Source: Kordia antarctica (GTDB lineage: Bacteria > Bacteroidota > Bacteroidia > Flavobacteriales > Flavobacteriaceae). From it: a stretch of DNA of 64,000 bases. The translations under genes were made by a program, and so were the position numbers. Below the pieces are notes generated by a model. The model was not told the DNA's origin, did no database searches, and worked only from the letters and a program-made list of their open reading frames with translations. Position 1 is the stretch's first letter. The number at the start of each line of letters is the position of its first letter. Location of the stretch: positions 4,555,501 through 4,619,500 of the forward strand of contig NZ_CP019288.1 of NCBI RefSeq assembly GCF_009901525.1, written 5' to 3'. Positions 36,999 to 45,076 of the stretch are shown here, piece after piece.

Positions 36999-37020
36999 TC
37001 TTTACGGATTTCCGTAAAGA
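36999..37020. promoter_or_regulatory. 22-bp palindrome upstream of the CsgG-like operon
   Basis: A TCTTTACGGA-TT-TCCGTAAAGA palindrome (10-bp arms, 2-bp centre), 87 bp before the operon's first ATG. It could be an operator. A looser inverted pair, GATCACAA (36915-36922) and TTGTGATC (36981-36988), lies nearer the start. The rest of the 306-bp gap 36913-37218 is AT-rich and has only the right 29-bp repeat. Confidence 0.5.
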
Positions 37021-37192
37021 GGCTAATTTTTTTGAATTTATTTTCTAAGTAATTGAATTAATGCCGTTTGCGAAGTTGTAAAATGTTGAATTTGATTGAA
37101 GAACAATTTTAAAAACCTACTTTGAAATGAATGATACTATATTAAAGCAGTAAGTGGAAAATTGAATCTATCACTTTTAGTATAATTATCGA

Positions 37193-37221
37193 GAAGCATT
37201 AAAAAAGACTTTTATAAGTTA
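37193..37221 (+). repeat. 29-bp perfect direct repeat, right copy
   Basis: Identical to 33742-33770. Its last three bases are the stop codon of the minus-strand TPM gene. Confidence 0.95.
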
Positions 37222-37740
37222 CTCTAACTCTTCAATAATCCCTTCAATTCCTTTATAAAAACCAGTATAATAATCATTGTTTTTAAACTCAGGAACCATC
37301 ACGTTATTAATGATATGTAGTGTTTCATCATCCGTGAGTTTTTCCATAATTCCGTCGCCATTTTGAATCCAAACACGGCGATCTTTCATGTATAACGCAA
37401 TTAAAACGCCATTATTTTTATACTCTTGTCCAACTTTCCAGTTGTTTGCTAAATCTAATGAGTATTCTTCCAATCCGCTATATTCTTGAATGGAAGTTAG
37501 TGTAACAATTGCAATCTGATTGGATGTTTTAGCTTCGTGTTGTTGCACCAATTCTAGTAAATTGGCTTCCTGTTCATCTGACAGAATATTATCGAAATCA
37601 TTGACAAATCCGATAGGAATAGGAAATATAACGTCGGTTGTGTGGGTAGATACGTGCGAGTGAGAATGCGTTTTGTGAGTCGCTTCACAGCTAATACAAA
37701 GTATAACCAGCAGGGCAGGCAGGAGACTTTTGAATTTCAT
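37219..37740 (-). CDS. TPM-domain lipoprotein (YgcG/Psb32 family)
   Basis: A 173-residue protein with a lipoprotein signal (LLVILCISCEA), a His-rich stretch (THKTHSHSHVSTHTT) that may bind metal, and a TPM domain with FVNDFDNILSDEQEANLLEL, QIAIVTLTS and the NNGVLIALYMKDRRVWIQ strand. Such domains have phosphatase-like or repair roles in plants, but function in bacteria is uncertain. ATG 37740 is preferred over TTG 37749. Confidence 0.85.
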   Translation of the reverse strand: MKFKSLLPALLVILCISCEATHKTHSHSHVSTHTTDVIFPIPIGFVNDFDNILSDEQEANLLELVQQHEAKTSNQIAIVTLTSIQEYSGLEEYSLDLANNWKVGQEYKNNGVLIALYMKDRRVWIQNGDGIMEKLTDDETLHIINNVMVPEFKNNDYYTGFYKGIEGIIEELE

Positions 37741-37984
37741 AGTAGGCAATTAATATCAATTTGGGTATGTGCAATATAAGAAAATACTTTAAGCTTTTAC
37801 GAAAAATTAACATATGAATATTTAAACTGTCATTACTTCATATATTGTATTCTTGCCATTGCAACGGATTCGCCAATTTTTTCGAACTAAATTCCAAATG
37901 TAATACACGCCGTTGTTTATGGTTTAATGAGCAAAACCATTTTCTCTCAGTGATGATTTATAGGATATACTTTCGATCAAAAAA

Positions 37985-38767
37985 CTAATTTAATAATTTT
38001 AATTGCTCATCAATTTGCGCGTGAAGAAAGCTAATTTGCGCGGTATATTTATCAGTATCTTCATTAATTGTTTTTTTAAATAACTCGAATACTTCCAAAC
38101 GCAATTCGCAATAGCGCATTAGTTTTTTATTTTGTTCAATAAACTCACGCGGTAAGTTTTTTATCGTATCGGTTTGTTTTATAATTTCGATATTTTCTTC
38201 CCATTTAGGAATAACTTTTTCATTCAATTCAGCAATGAGCGAAAAACGATTTCCAGTTTCAATATGATCGTAAAAGACTAAAGATTCTTCTTCGTTCTTT
38301 ACAAACTGTTCAATTTTAGTATCATATAAGTTTTCAGCTTCAAAATCAGTAGATAAATAAATAGCTCCAAAAAGTCCAATTCCTAAAACAATTAAGGATA
38401 ATATACCAATTCCGGCAGCTCTCCATCGTGAGAAGAAGTTGTATTTATGTTCTTCATGTTGCTTGAATATATCGCCAAAATTGCGTTCAACCCAAAAAAC
38501 GGTAAAACCTGTATAAATTGTAGGAATGATCATTTTGGGAACTTTCTCTATAATATGTTCAGGAATAGAAAAAATTAACGCAAATAGTGCAATCGTTGCA
38601 ACAATTGAAATGATAAGCGCATTGTTTCCTTTTTGAGTTTCATCTAACGCTTTATAATTTTCTCTAATTAAATAACCTGCCGCTATTGGTCCGCCAATAA
38701 ATGTAGCGATACCAATGGCTTTGTGAGAATAAAATGTAATGTCTTTTGTATTGATTTCTTTTTGCAT
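37985..38767 (-). CDS. Four-helix membrane protein, unknown
   Basis: About 260 residues from ATG 38767. Roughly four membrane helices in the first 145 residues (AIGIATFIGGPIAAGYLI, ALIISIVATIALFALIF, IIPTIYTGFTVFWVE and IGILSLIVLGIGLFGAIYL) precede a soluble helical domain rich in Glu and Lys. The family is not recognised. It is a stand-alone gene. Confidence 0.7.
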   Translation of the reverse strand: MQKEINTKDITFYSHKAIGIATFIGGPIAAGYLIRENYKALDETQKGNNALIISIVATIALFALIFSIPEHIIEKVPKMIIPTIYTGFTVFWVERNFGDIFKQHEEHKYNFFSRWRAAGIGILSLIVLGIGLFGAIYLSTDFEAENLYDTKIEQFVKNEEESLVFYDHIETGNRFSLIAELNEKVIPKWEENIEIIKQTDTIKNLPREFIEQNKKLMRYCELRLEVFELFKKTINEDTDKYTAQISFLHAQIDEQLKLLN

Positions 38768-38858
38768 GCTAAAAGTTTCAAGGGAATTTGAAAAAGCCAA
38801 AGATAACAAATATGAAAGAAGTGAATTGTTTTGTTAGCCTATAAATATGAGTTTTGTG

Positions 38859-39311
38859 TTAGCTATTTTTTTTAGAAGTAACATGGTTTATCAACTTCTC
38901 CAAATTCAGTTTCAACAACTTATATTCTGGCGTATTTGGCGGTGTTTCTTGTAATTTGATTCGATGCCATTGCATATAAGTTTCGTAATCAATGGTGGTT
39001 TGTAAAGTTTCACGCAAGTGTTTCCATGATTTTGTATCGCGTTGCGAAGGAACTTCAAAATCGTAGTGAACTTGAAGCATTGCATTTTTACATTGCGGAC
39101 AGGAAACTTTTATTTTTTGATGTCTTGCATTGATATATTTTACAATATCAGTTTTTGAAGCAGTTTCGTAATATTCGTTTATTAAATTTGAAAAATCATC
39201 ATTCACAGGGTTTTTCATGTCTTCTTTTGAAGCACGTTTAAATCCTTTTTGACATTTCAGACAGATATAATGTCGTTTGTAATTTTTTGTAGGAAGCCAC
39301 TCGAAGCCCAT
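38859..39311 (-). CDS. Zinc-ribbon-like hypothetical protein
   Basis: A 150-residue soluble protein with two CxxC knuckles, ICLKCQKGFKR near residue 17 and VSCPQCKNAML near residue 70, which probably bind one or two zinc ions. A helical C-terminal part contains DYETYMQWHRIKLQETPP. No recognised family; no signal peptide. Confidence 0.7.
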   Translation of the reverse strand: MGFEWLPTKNYKRHYICLKCQKGFKRASKEDMKNPVNDDFSNLINEYYETASKTDIVKYINARHQKIKVSCPQCKNAMLQVHYDFEVPSQRDTKSWKHLRETLQTTIDYETYMQWHRIKLQETPPNTPEYKLLKLNLEKLINHVTSKKNS

Positions 39312-39331
39312 GATTTGTATTTATGAATTTT

Positions 39332-40219
39332 TTACACCAACTTCTCCTTAAAAAATGCAATCGTTCGTTCCCAAGCCAACGTTGCTTCTTTTTTATCATA
39401 ACGTGGCGTTGTATTATTATGAAACCCGTGATTTACATTCGGGTAAAAATGTGCTTTGTAATCTATTTGGTTAGCTTTCAATACTTTTTCATAGGCTTCC
39501 CAACCTGCATTCACGCGCGTGTCCAATTCGGCATATTGTAACAACAAAGGAGTTGTAATTTTTGCAGCATCTTCATCACTTGGTTGTCTTCCATAAAAAG
39601 GAACAGCAGCCGCCAAATCGGTTAGTTTTACAGCCATCATATTCGAAATCCAGCCGCCAAAACAAAAACCAACAACGCCAACTTTTCCATTGCAATTTGG
39701 GTGATTTTTTACATATTCAAATGCAGCAATAAAGTCTTCCAACATTTCATTTTTGTCACGCTTTTTCTGCATCGTTCTTCCGTCGTCGTCATTTCCAGGG
39801 TAACCGCCAAGTGGCGATAATGCATCTGGTGCTAAACTTATAAAACCATCTAATGCTGTGCGTCTTCCGACATCTTCAATATACGGATTTAAGCCTCTAT
39901 TTTCATGAACAACAATGACGCCAGGTACTTTTTTCGAAATATCTTTGGGTAAAGAAAGTAGTCCTTTAATCTTTCCGCCACCTTTTGGAGAATTATACGT
40001 GATAAATTCAGAATCTAGCCGAGCATCATCTTTTGAAACTTCGGAAGTCGTTGTATAATTTGGCGACATAAAACTCAGTAATGAACCAACAGTAATACTT
40101 CCTGCGGCATACAAAGAAAGTCGTTTTGCAAATTGACGTCGCCCAATTTTATTGTGTGCATAGTCGTCATACAAATCAAAAACTTCTTGTTTAATATCTT
40201 CTTTTTTTAATTCGCTCAT
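39332..40219 (-). CDS. Dienelactone hydrolase family protein with Tat signal
   Basis: A 295-residue alpha/beta hydrolase. The N-terminal region has a twin-arginine-type signal (GRRQFAKRLSLYAAGSITVG). The dienelactone-hydrolase triad is visible as Cys in GFCFGGW, Asp in YAELDTRV and His in NHGFHN. It is probably exported folded through the Tat system, whose TatA is in this window. Natural substrate unknown. Confidence 0.88.
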   Translation of the reverse strand: MSELKKEDIKQEVFDLYDDYAHNKIGRRQFAKRLSLYAAGSITVGSLLSFMSPNYTTTSEVSKDDARLDSEFITYNSPKGGGKIKGLLSLPKDISKKVPGVIVVHENRGLNPYIEDVGRRTALDGFISLAPDALSPLGGYPGNDDDGRTMQKKRDKNEMLEDFIAAFEYVKNHPNCNGKVGVVGFCFGGWISNMMAVKLTDLAAAVPFYGRQPSDEDAAKITTPLLLQYAELDTRVNAGWEAYEKVLKANQIDYKAHFYPNVNHGFHNNTTPRYDKKEATLAWERTIAFFKEKLV

Positions 40220-40266
40220 GTCTTTAGATTTTGGATGATTTCAAGTTACGGAAATTAATAAACGTT

Positions 40267-40398
40267 TTAAAGAATGATGCGTTTATTTATCCTATTCATA
40301 CCAATTTCCAATCCTGCAAGAATTTCATTTTTTTGTACAAATTGAATCATTTCATCTTCTATTTTTTGTTTTGAAGCTTCATTAATGTAACTGCTCAT
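40267..40398 (-). CDS. Small hypothetical protein (43 aa)
   Basis: A short frame MSSYINEASKQKIEDEMIQF... that ends NRINKRIIL, ATG 40398 to TAA. It is preceded by the gene at 40419 with 20 bases between, so the two may be cotranscribed. No motif. It might be a real small protein or the remains of a larger one. Confidence 0.4.
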   Translation of the reverse strand: MSSYINEASKQKIEDEMIQFVQKNEILAGLEIGMNRINKRIIL

Positions 40399-40418
40399 AT
40401 TTTCTCCTATAACCAATT

Positions 40419-40670
40419 TTAATTGTTTTCTTTAGGATTTAAAATGATAGAAAGATGATTATCTCTGTTAATCCTTAAAGAAGCACCATGCGCTTTGTCA
40501 AGATTAATAGTGTTTAAATTTTTAGAGTAATTGGAAATTCCCATTGAGAATTTAGAGAGTTTATATTTTTTCAACAACTTAAACGCAACAAGGCTTACAG
40601 GTTCCTCAAACCCTATTGTTTTAAACCCAAAAAATGTTTTGATTCTATATTTGAAATATTCAAACTCCAT
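40419..40670 (-). CDS. Small hypothetical protein (83 aa)
   Basis: 83 residues from ATG 40670 (MEFEYFKYRIKTFF). Basic, with a mix of predicted strands and helices and no recognisable motif or signal peptide. It lies between the DUF262 gene and the Tat-exported hydrolase, in a part of the window with accessory character. Confidence 0.45.
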   Translation of the reverse strand: MEFEYFKYRIKTFFGFKTIGFEEPVSLVAFKLLKKYKLSKFSMGISNYSKNLNTINLDKAHGASLRINRDNHLSIILNPKENN

Positions 40671-40980
40671 AATGAGATTGACTTTGAATATATTATATCT
40701 AATTTTCCACGGAAGCATTTTATAAAGTATATAAATTGATGTAATGTTACAACAAAGTTAGAAATTTATAACGACTAAGCAGAGATTTTCTAGAAGTCTA
40801 TCAGTCGTTCGCTGTCGCTATAAAACGAATTCATAGCATTGAAGGCAACCGAATTTTAATTGGCGAACACTTGACTCCTATTGGGAAATTGTATAGAGTG
40901 AATGTGAATTTGTTGTTGCGATGATTTGATTGTTGATTGAAAAATTAGAGTTATTTTTAAATGGTTTTTTTAGGAAAATA
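40671..40980. other. Intergenic region before the DUF262 gene end
   Basis: 310 bp with no supported gene. Frames on both strands are short and unlike any family I recognise; no strong hairpin is seen. Confidence 0.5.
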
Positions 40981-43095
40981 TTATTTCCAATGTAGCTTTT
41001 CGTACTCACTTTGTTCCTCTCTGTTTTTCGGAATTGATGAGTTCCCATTTCGGACGTAAAAACTATCTTTTCCCTCAAAATTCGCAAACACAGGTTTTCC
41101 ACTTTTTAGGATTTTCACTTTACAAATTGTTTTTTCATCAATTATTGGAAACGATACTTTTAAATGCTTTTCAAAGTTTGAACCTAAATGTTTCTTAATA
41201 ATGTTCCTTAAATGCAATTCAAAACCGTCTACATCTTTTTTAGAAAAGGTTTCAATGTCTTTTTCAAGTCCTAATGCATTTCCATCATCATCAACTCCGA
41301 TGATTAAAATCCCGCCTTCGCTGTTTAAAAACGCAGAAATAGTTTTAGCAATGACATATTCTAAATTTTTATTTATAATATTTTGTCTCAAATCATAGCG
41401 TAAAGTTGATTTCATTTCCAACTTTTCATTTTCTCCGATTAAGATTAATTCTTTTAATTCTGTGTCCTCTACTTTTTCCGTATTTGTTAATTCTATTCTT
41501 CTTTTTAAAGCATTAAAAATGGAAGTAGCTCTCTTTTCTAAAAACACAGAATAATCATCACTATGAATACCAAAATCGTCAATATTTTCAATTAAGTGAG
41601 ATTTGATAGATTTATTCAATTCATCATTTTCATCTAAAAAATCTTGAATATAAATTGAAGGTGCTTTTGCTTTAATTTTATACTTATTTAAACCTGCTCC
41701 AACCAAAGTAATATTTACAATACTATTTTCGTTTCCAATCCCTTTTTTTCTTAAATATGATTTAGGGAAAAAGTGGTGATAGTTTTTACTATTTGCCATT
41801 TTTAAATAAGAATTATCAAGAATAACTTTTCCGTTATCTTGAAAATCTTTTGGTTCGGAATAGGCTAATAAACAAAGAACTGCTTTGCAATAGCTGTTTC
41901 CTGCACTAAAATTTGTATCAATTAAATCTCTTGGTGAACTTAAAAAGACTTTTAATTCATCGTAGTTTGGTCGTTTCCCATCTAAAATTTGATCGATTCT
42001 TTTAATATCTTGAGCAAGTTTAGATTCTGTTGAACTTGAATATCTAAACGATAATGAAATTCTCCAAAAAAATTCTTGCAAGTATTTTATTTGTTCCCCT
42101 TTTGGCTTTTCTTTTTGATAGTAAAAGAAATAACTGAAAGGAACTAAAAGTGCATCATAAGGTAAGAGTGTTGATACAGGAATTCTATAAACTGAACGGA
42201 AATAGTCAATACTTTCTTTAAGTGCTGAAATAACATCGTCCCAAATGTCAATAATACGCTGTTTATCTAATTGTAAAACGACTTTTCTTTTACACTCTTT
42301 ATTTTTACTTAATATTAGACCTAAAACATTTAGAATTACTGTGCTTGAAATTGTGTCATATTTGCTGACTTCAAGTTCTTTAAGTAATTTTTGAAATCGG
42401 TCTTGCATATCAAATTTCTGTTCCTCATCATAAGTTTTTGCAGACATTATTTCAAATAAAGTCAATGTTTGTCCGCCTGTATTTATTCGAGTAAAGACTT
42501 CGATTGCAGAATCAATATCTTCTTTACGAAGTACAACTGTTGAGAAATCGTAAGAAGTAAAAGTTTCTTTATATTCTTGAATTTTATCTATATCGTCATT
42601 AGAATAACTCTCTCTTAAATCACTGTATTTAGAATTTAGTAAGTTTTTCAGCGAAATACTCTTAGACTCAGGTTTCTCTGATACTATGATTTGTTCATCG
42701 TTATTGTTAATATCTCCTTCTAAATCAACGAATATTGAACCGTAATCCGTAATCTTTTTTTCGCCTTCTTTTTGTATTGAAGCACCTAAAAATGCTGCGT
42801 ATAAAGATGTGATTCGTTGTTGTCCATCTAAAACATATTGAACTTTTATGTCGTCTGGAATAGGTGGTAATTTAAGATTTCCAATATTTTTAATATCGTT
42901 TAATCTTTCGTTTGTTTCCCACAAAATGAAAGTTCCAATTGGATAACCTTTTAAAATACTATCTAAAAGTTTTGCTGTTTTATCAATGCTCCAAACAAAA
43001 TCTCGTTGGAATTTTGGAATTTTAATTTGTCCTTTTTGTATTTCGGATATTAAGTCCGTATATTTTTTTGAGTCTGGTTTTGGCTGTTTATTCAT
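40981..43095 (-). CDS. DUF262-HNH (GmrSD-like) protein fused to an AlbA_2 domain
   Basis: A 704-residue soluble protein. The N-terminal part is DUF262, with PKFQRDFVW (28-36) and the nucleotide-binding DGQQRITSLYA (90-100). A middle DUF1524-like HNH region has YHHFFPKSYL followed by a NITLV and KAPS pattern near residues 430-480. The C-terminal 150 residues match the Schlafen AlbA_2 pattern (EKLEMKSTLR, then LNSEGGILIIGVDDDG). The architecture resembles GmrSD-type type IV restriction enzymes, so a role in phage or foreign-DNA defence is likely. It is a single gene with no partner nearby. Confidence 0.85.
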   Translation of the reverse strand: MNKQPKPDSKKYTDLISEIQKGQIKIPKFQRDFVWSIDKTAKLLDSILKGYPIGTFILWETNERLNDIKNIGNLKLPPIPDDIKVQYVLDGQQRITSLYAAFLGASIQKEGEKKITDYGSIFVDLEGDINNNDEQIIVSEKPESKSISLKNLLNSKYSDLRESYSNDDIDKIQEYKETFTSYDFSTVVLRKEDIDSAIEVFTRINTGGQTLTLFEIMSAKTYDEEQKFDMQDRFQKLLKELEVSKYDTISSTVILNVLGLILSKNKECKRKVVLQLDKQRIIDIWDDVISALKESIDYFRSVYRIPVSTLLPYDALLVPFSYFFYYQKEKPKGEQIKYLQEFFWRISLSFRYSSSTESKLAQDIKRIDQILDGKRPNYDELKVFLSSPRDLIDTNFSAGNSYCKAVLCLLAYSEPKDFQDNGKVILDNSYLKMANSKNYHHFFPKSYLRKKGIGNENSIVNITLVGAGLNKYKIKAKAPSIYIQDFLDENDELNKSIKSHLIENIDDFGIHSDDYSVFLEKRATSIFNALKRRIELTNTEKVEDTELKELILIGENEKLEMKSTLRYDLRQNIINKNLEYVIAKTISAFLNSEGGILIIGVDDDGNALGLEKDIETFSKKDVDGFELHLRNIIKKHLGSNFEKHLKVSFPIIDEKTICKVKILKSGKPVFANFEGKDSFYVRNGNSSIPKNREEQSEYEKLHWK

Positions 43096-43207
43096 TCAGT
43101 TTAATTCTTGTTCTTTTATTTCTCTTTTATTGTTGTCTATGTTATGTATAAAAGAAATTTTAACTCAAAACTCCTATTTATTTCCGATAAAAGTAAAACA
43201 AAACTCA

Positions 43208-43265
43208 CACACACACAATGAGGTTTCCCGTAATCCAACAAAAATCATTCGTGAATTCGTGGCAA
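43208..43265 (+). repeat. Dispersed repeat with ATTCGTGAATTCGTGGCAA core, copy 1
   Basis: Shares ACACACACA, CGTAAT and the exact core ATTCGTGAATTCGTGGCAA with 44951-45007 in the same orientation. A related inverted fragment with CACGAATACACGAATA is near 30065-30085. It lies between the DUF262 gene and lpxD. Confidence 0.6.
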
Positions 43266-43340
43266 AACCTATACAATGCGTAACAAGCAAACTCTTTTAA
43301 AAGTTTAAAACAATCATCTAAACACATTAAGAAAGAAAAT

Positions 43341-44336
43341 CTATTGGTCTTTCATCAATCGTCTCACAGTTGCCCATTGTTTCAGCATCAATCTGGCATC
43401 TTGTGCAGGATATCCTAACACCGTTTTTCCTGCTTCTACATCATTCATTACTCCAGAACCTGCCGCAACCGTTGCGCCCGAATGTATCGTAGTATGATCT
43501 TTAATAGAAGCGCTTCCGCCAATAATAACGCCATCGCCTAACGTCACAGAACCTGCAAGTCCGCTATGTCCAGCCATAATACATGAACGTCCCATAACAC
43601 TATTATGCGCTATTTGTACAAGGTTATCAATCTTACAACCATCACCAATAATAGTGGAACTAAACTTTGCTCTATCTACACATGAATTTGCGCCGATTTC
43701 AACAAAATGTCCAATAATGACATTTCCTATCTGTGGAATTTTCACAAGTCCTCTGCCATCTTCACTTGGTCTATATCCAAATCCGTCAGCTCCAATACTT
43801 ACATTCGTATGAAAAATACAATGGCTTCCAATAATACAGCGTTCGCGAATTACAGTTCCAGACCAAACAATCGTATGATTTCCAATTATAGTTTCATCAA
43901 AAACACATACATTTGGGTATAAAACGACTTCGTTTCCTAACTCAACATCTTTCCCTACATAACAATTTGGACCAATCTTACAGCCATTTCCAATCTTTGC
44001 AGTTTCATGAATCACGGCAGTTGGATGAATATCTGTGTCAAAAACAGGTGCTGGCGGATTGAAAAATTCCAATATCTTTGCCATTGCTAAATCGACATTC
44101 TCTACTTTAATCAAAGCACGATTGTCGCCAGGTTCAACATCCAAATTAGAACTTACAAGTGCCGCACAAGCTTTTGAATCTGCCCAAAGCTTCACATACT
44201 TTCGGCTTCCAATAAATGTAATTTGATTGTTGCTTGCTTTTTGTAATTCCTCTGGACTTTCAATTTTGTGGCTTGTATCACCTATTAATTCGCCTTTGAC
44301 AATAGTATTGATTTCACTTATAGAATATGATGTCAT
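43341..44336 (-). CDS. lpxD: UDP-3-O-acylglucosamine N-acyltransferase
   Basis: A 331-residue lipid A biosynthesis enzyme that adds the N-linked hydroxyacyl chain to UDP-glucosamine. It has an N-terminal UDP-binding domain ending at KVENVDLAM and about ten left-handed beta-helix hexapeptide repeats ([20 protein letters not shown] and following). The catalytic His lies in [12 protein letters not shown]. Length matches the family. Stand-alone here, away from other lpx genes except lpxK. Confidence 0.95.
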   Translation of the reverse strand: MTSYSISEINTIVKGELIGDTSHKIESPEELQKASNNQITFIGSRKYVKLWADSKACAALVSSNLDVEPGDNRALIKVENVDLAMAKILEFFNPPAPVFDTDIHPTAVIHETAKIGNGCKIGPNCYVGKDVELGNEVVLYPNVCVFDETIIGNHTIVWSGTVIRERCIIGSHCIFHTNVSIGADGFGYRPSEDGRGLVKIPQIGNVIIGHFVEIGANSCVDRAKFSSTIIGDGCKIDNLVQIAHNSVMGRSCIMAGHSGLAGSVTLGDGVIIGGSASIKDHTTIHSGATVAAGSGVMNDVEAGKTVLGYPAQDARLMLKQWATVRRLMKDQ

Positions 44337-44401
44337 GTATACGTGTAGTTATTAATTCGTTAGTTGCTTGTAAATTTAAAAGAAAAAAGTGAATTTATAT
44401 T

Positions 44402-44565
44402 ATTGAGTTATACACTTAAGTAATTGTATAAAGTTATAATTATCAGGCACTTAATTTTGCTTAATGCCATTTAAAGGATAATCTTTATAAGAGTTTAGCT
44501 TTTTAAGCATGGAATATGCAGTTAACCAATTGATTATCAATAAAGAACTAAGTGTATAACTCAAT
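44402..44565. repeat. MITE-like element with 17-bp terminal inverted repeats
   Basis: Perfect 17-bp inverted ends (ATTGAGTTATACACTTA at 44402-44418 and its complement at 44549-44565) enclose 130 bp of AT-rich DNA with no reading frame, between lpxD and the L7/L12-like small gene. Confidence 0.65.
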
Positions 44566-44581
44566 TATATTATTTTTGAAA

Positions 44582-44806
44582 TCATTCAATAATTTCATAG
44601 TCAATATCTAATTTTCGCAACGCTCTCAAAGCAGAACCAGAATTTTTGTCGTCCACCTCAATATCTACGGCATCTCCTTCCAAGAGAATTTCTGTAAGTT
44701 CGTTGGCTAAAGATTCACCAATACTAAGTGAAACCTCTGAAATACATTTGGCTATCGCTCTTTTATCTGGTCGTTGCGCATCACACGATAATAGGTTTAG
44801 TTTCAT
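44582..44806 (-). CDS. Small hypothetical protein, L7/L12-like
   Basis: 74 residues from ATG 44806 (MKLNLLSCDAQRPD). The region from residue about 15 (IAKCISEVSLSIGESLANELTEILLEG) and the terminal ALRALRKLDIDYEIIE resemble the alpha-beta layout of the L7/L12 C-terminal domain, but the match is only a general one. Its initiation region, AATAAACTCATGAAAC, is duplicated 90 bp upstream. Confidence 0.55.
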   Translation of the reverse strand: MKLNLLSCDAQRPDKRAIAKCISEVSLSIGESLANELTEILLEGDAVDIEVDDKNSGSALRALRKLDIDYEIIE

Positions 44807-44810
44807 GAGT

Positions 44811-44905
44811 TTATTTATTTTGTTTTTCAACGGTCACATGTTGTTCGCTATTAACCATTCCTTTAGATGATAACGTTTCTAATATGCTCGTTTCATGAGT
44901 TTATT
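44811..44905 (-). pseudogene. Small degraded frame with duplicated initiation region
   Basis: It begins with the same AATAAACTCATGAAAC (44890-44905) as the next gene. Read from that ATG the frame closes after five codons (MKRAY, stop). The other frame is open for 29 codons and ends ...SKGMVNSEQHVTVEKQNK at TAA 44813-44811, as if a single base were missing after the ATG. Possibly a leader peptide or a broken small gene. Confidence 0.35.
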
Positions 44906-44950
44906 ATTTTATGAATGAAAAATACTAATGGTTAAAATTCATTTAGATTA

Positions 44951-45007
44951 AACACACACATTAATATTTCTCGTAATATAATCAAAAACATTCGTGAATT
45001 CGTGGCA
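44951..45007 (+). repeat. Dispersed repeat with ATTCGTGAATTCGTGGCAA core, copy 2
   Basis: Same-orientation relative of 43208-43265. The two flank the lpxD-MITE-L7/L12-like segment. Confidence 0.6.
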
Positions 45008-45076
45008 AGAAAGAATAAGATGGTTTTGGTTCGAGGAAACACCTAAATATTCTCGCGAACTAATCAGAATTAGGAT

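Noticed and set aside
37193-37221. 29-bp repeat as attachment site of an integrative element
   Set aside because: There is no integrase, recombinase or tRNA end at either copy, so the repeat is kept only as evidence of insertion.
40981-43095. Complete restriction-modification or multi-gene defence island
   Set aside because: Only one defence-like gene is present; neighbours are housekeeping or small unknown genes.
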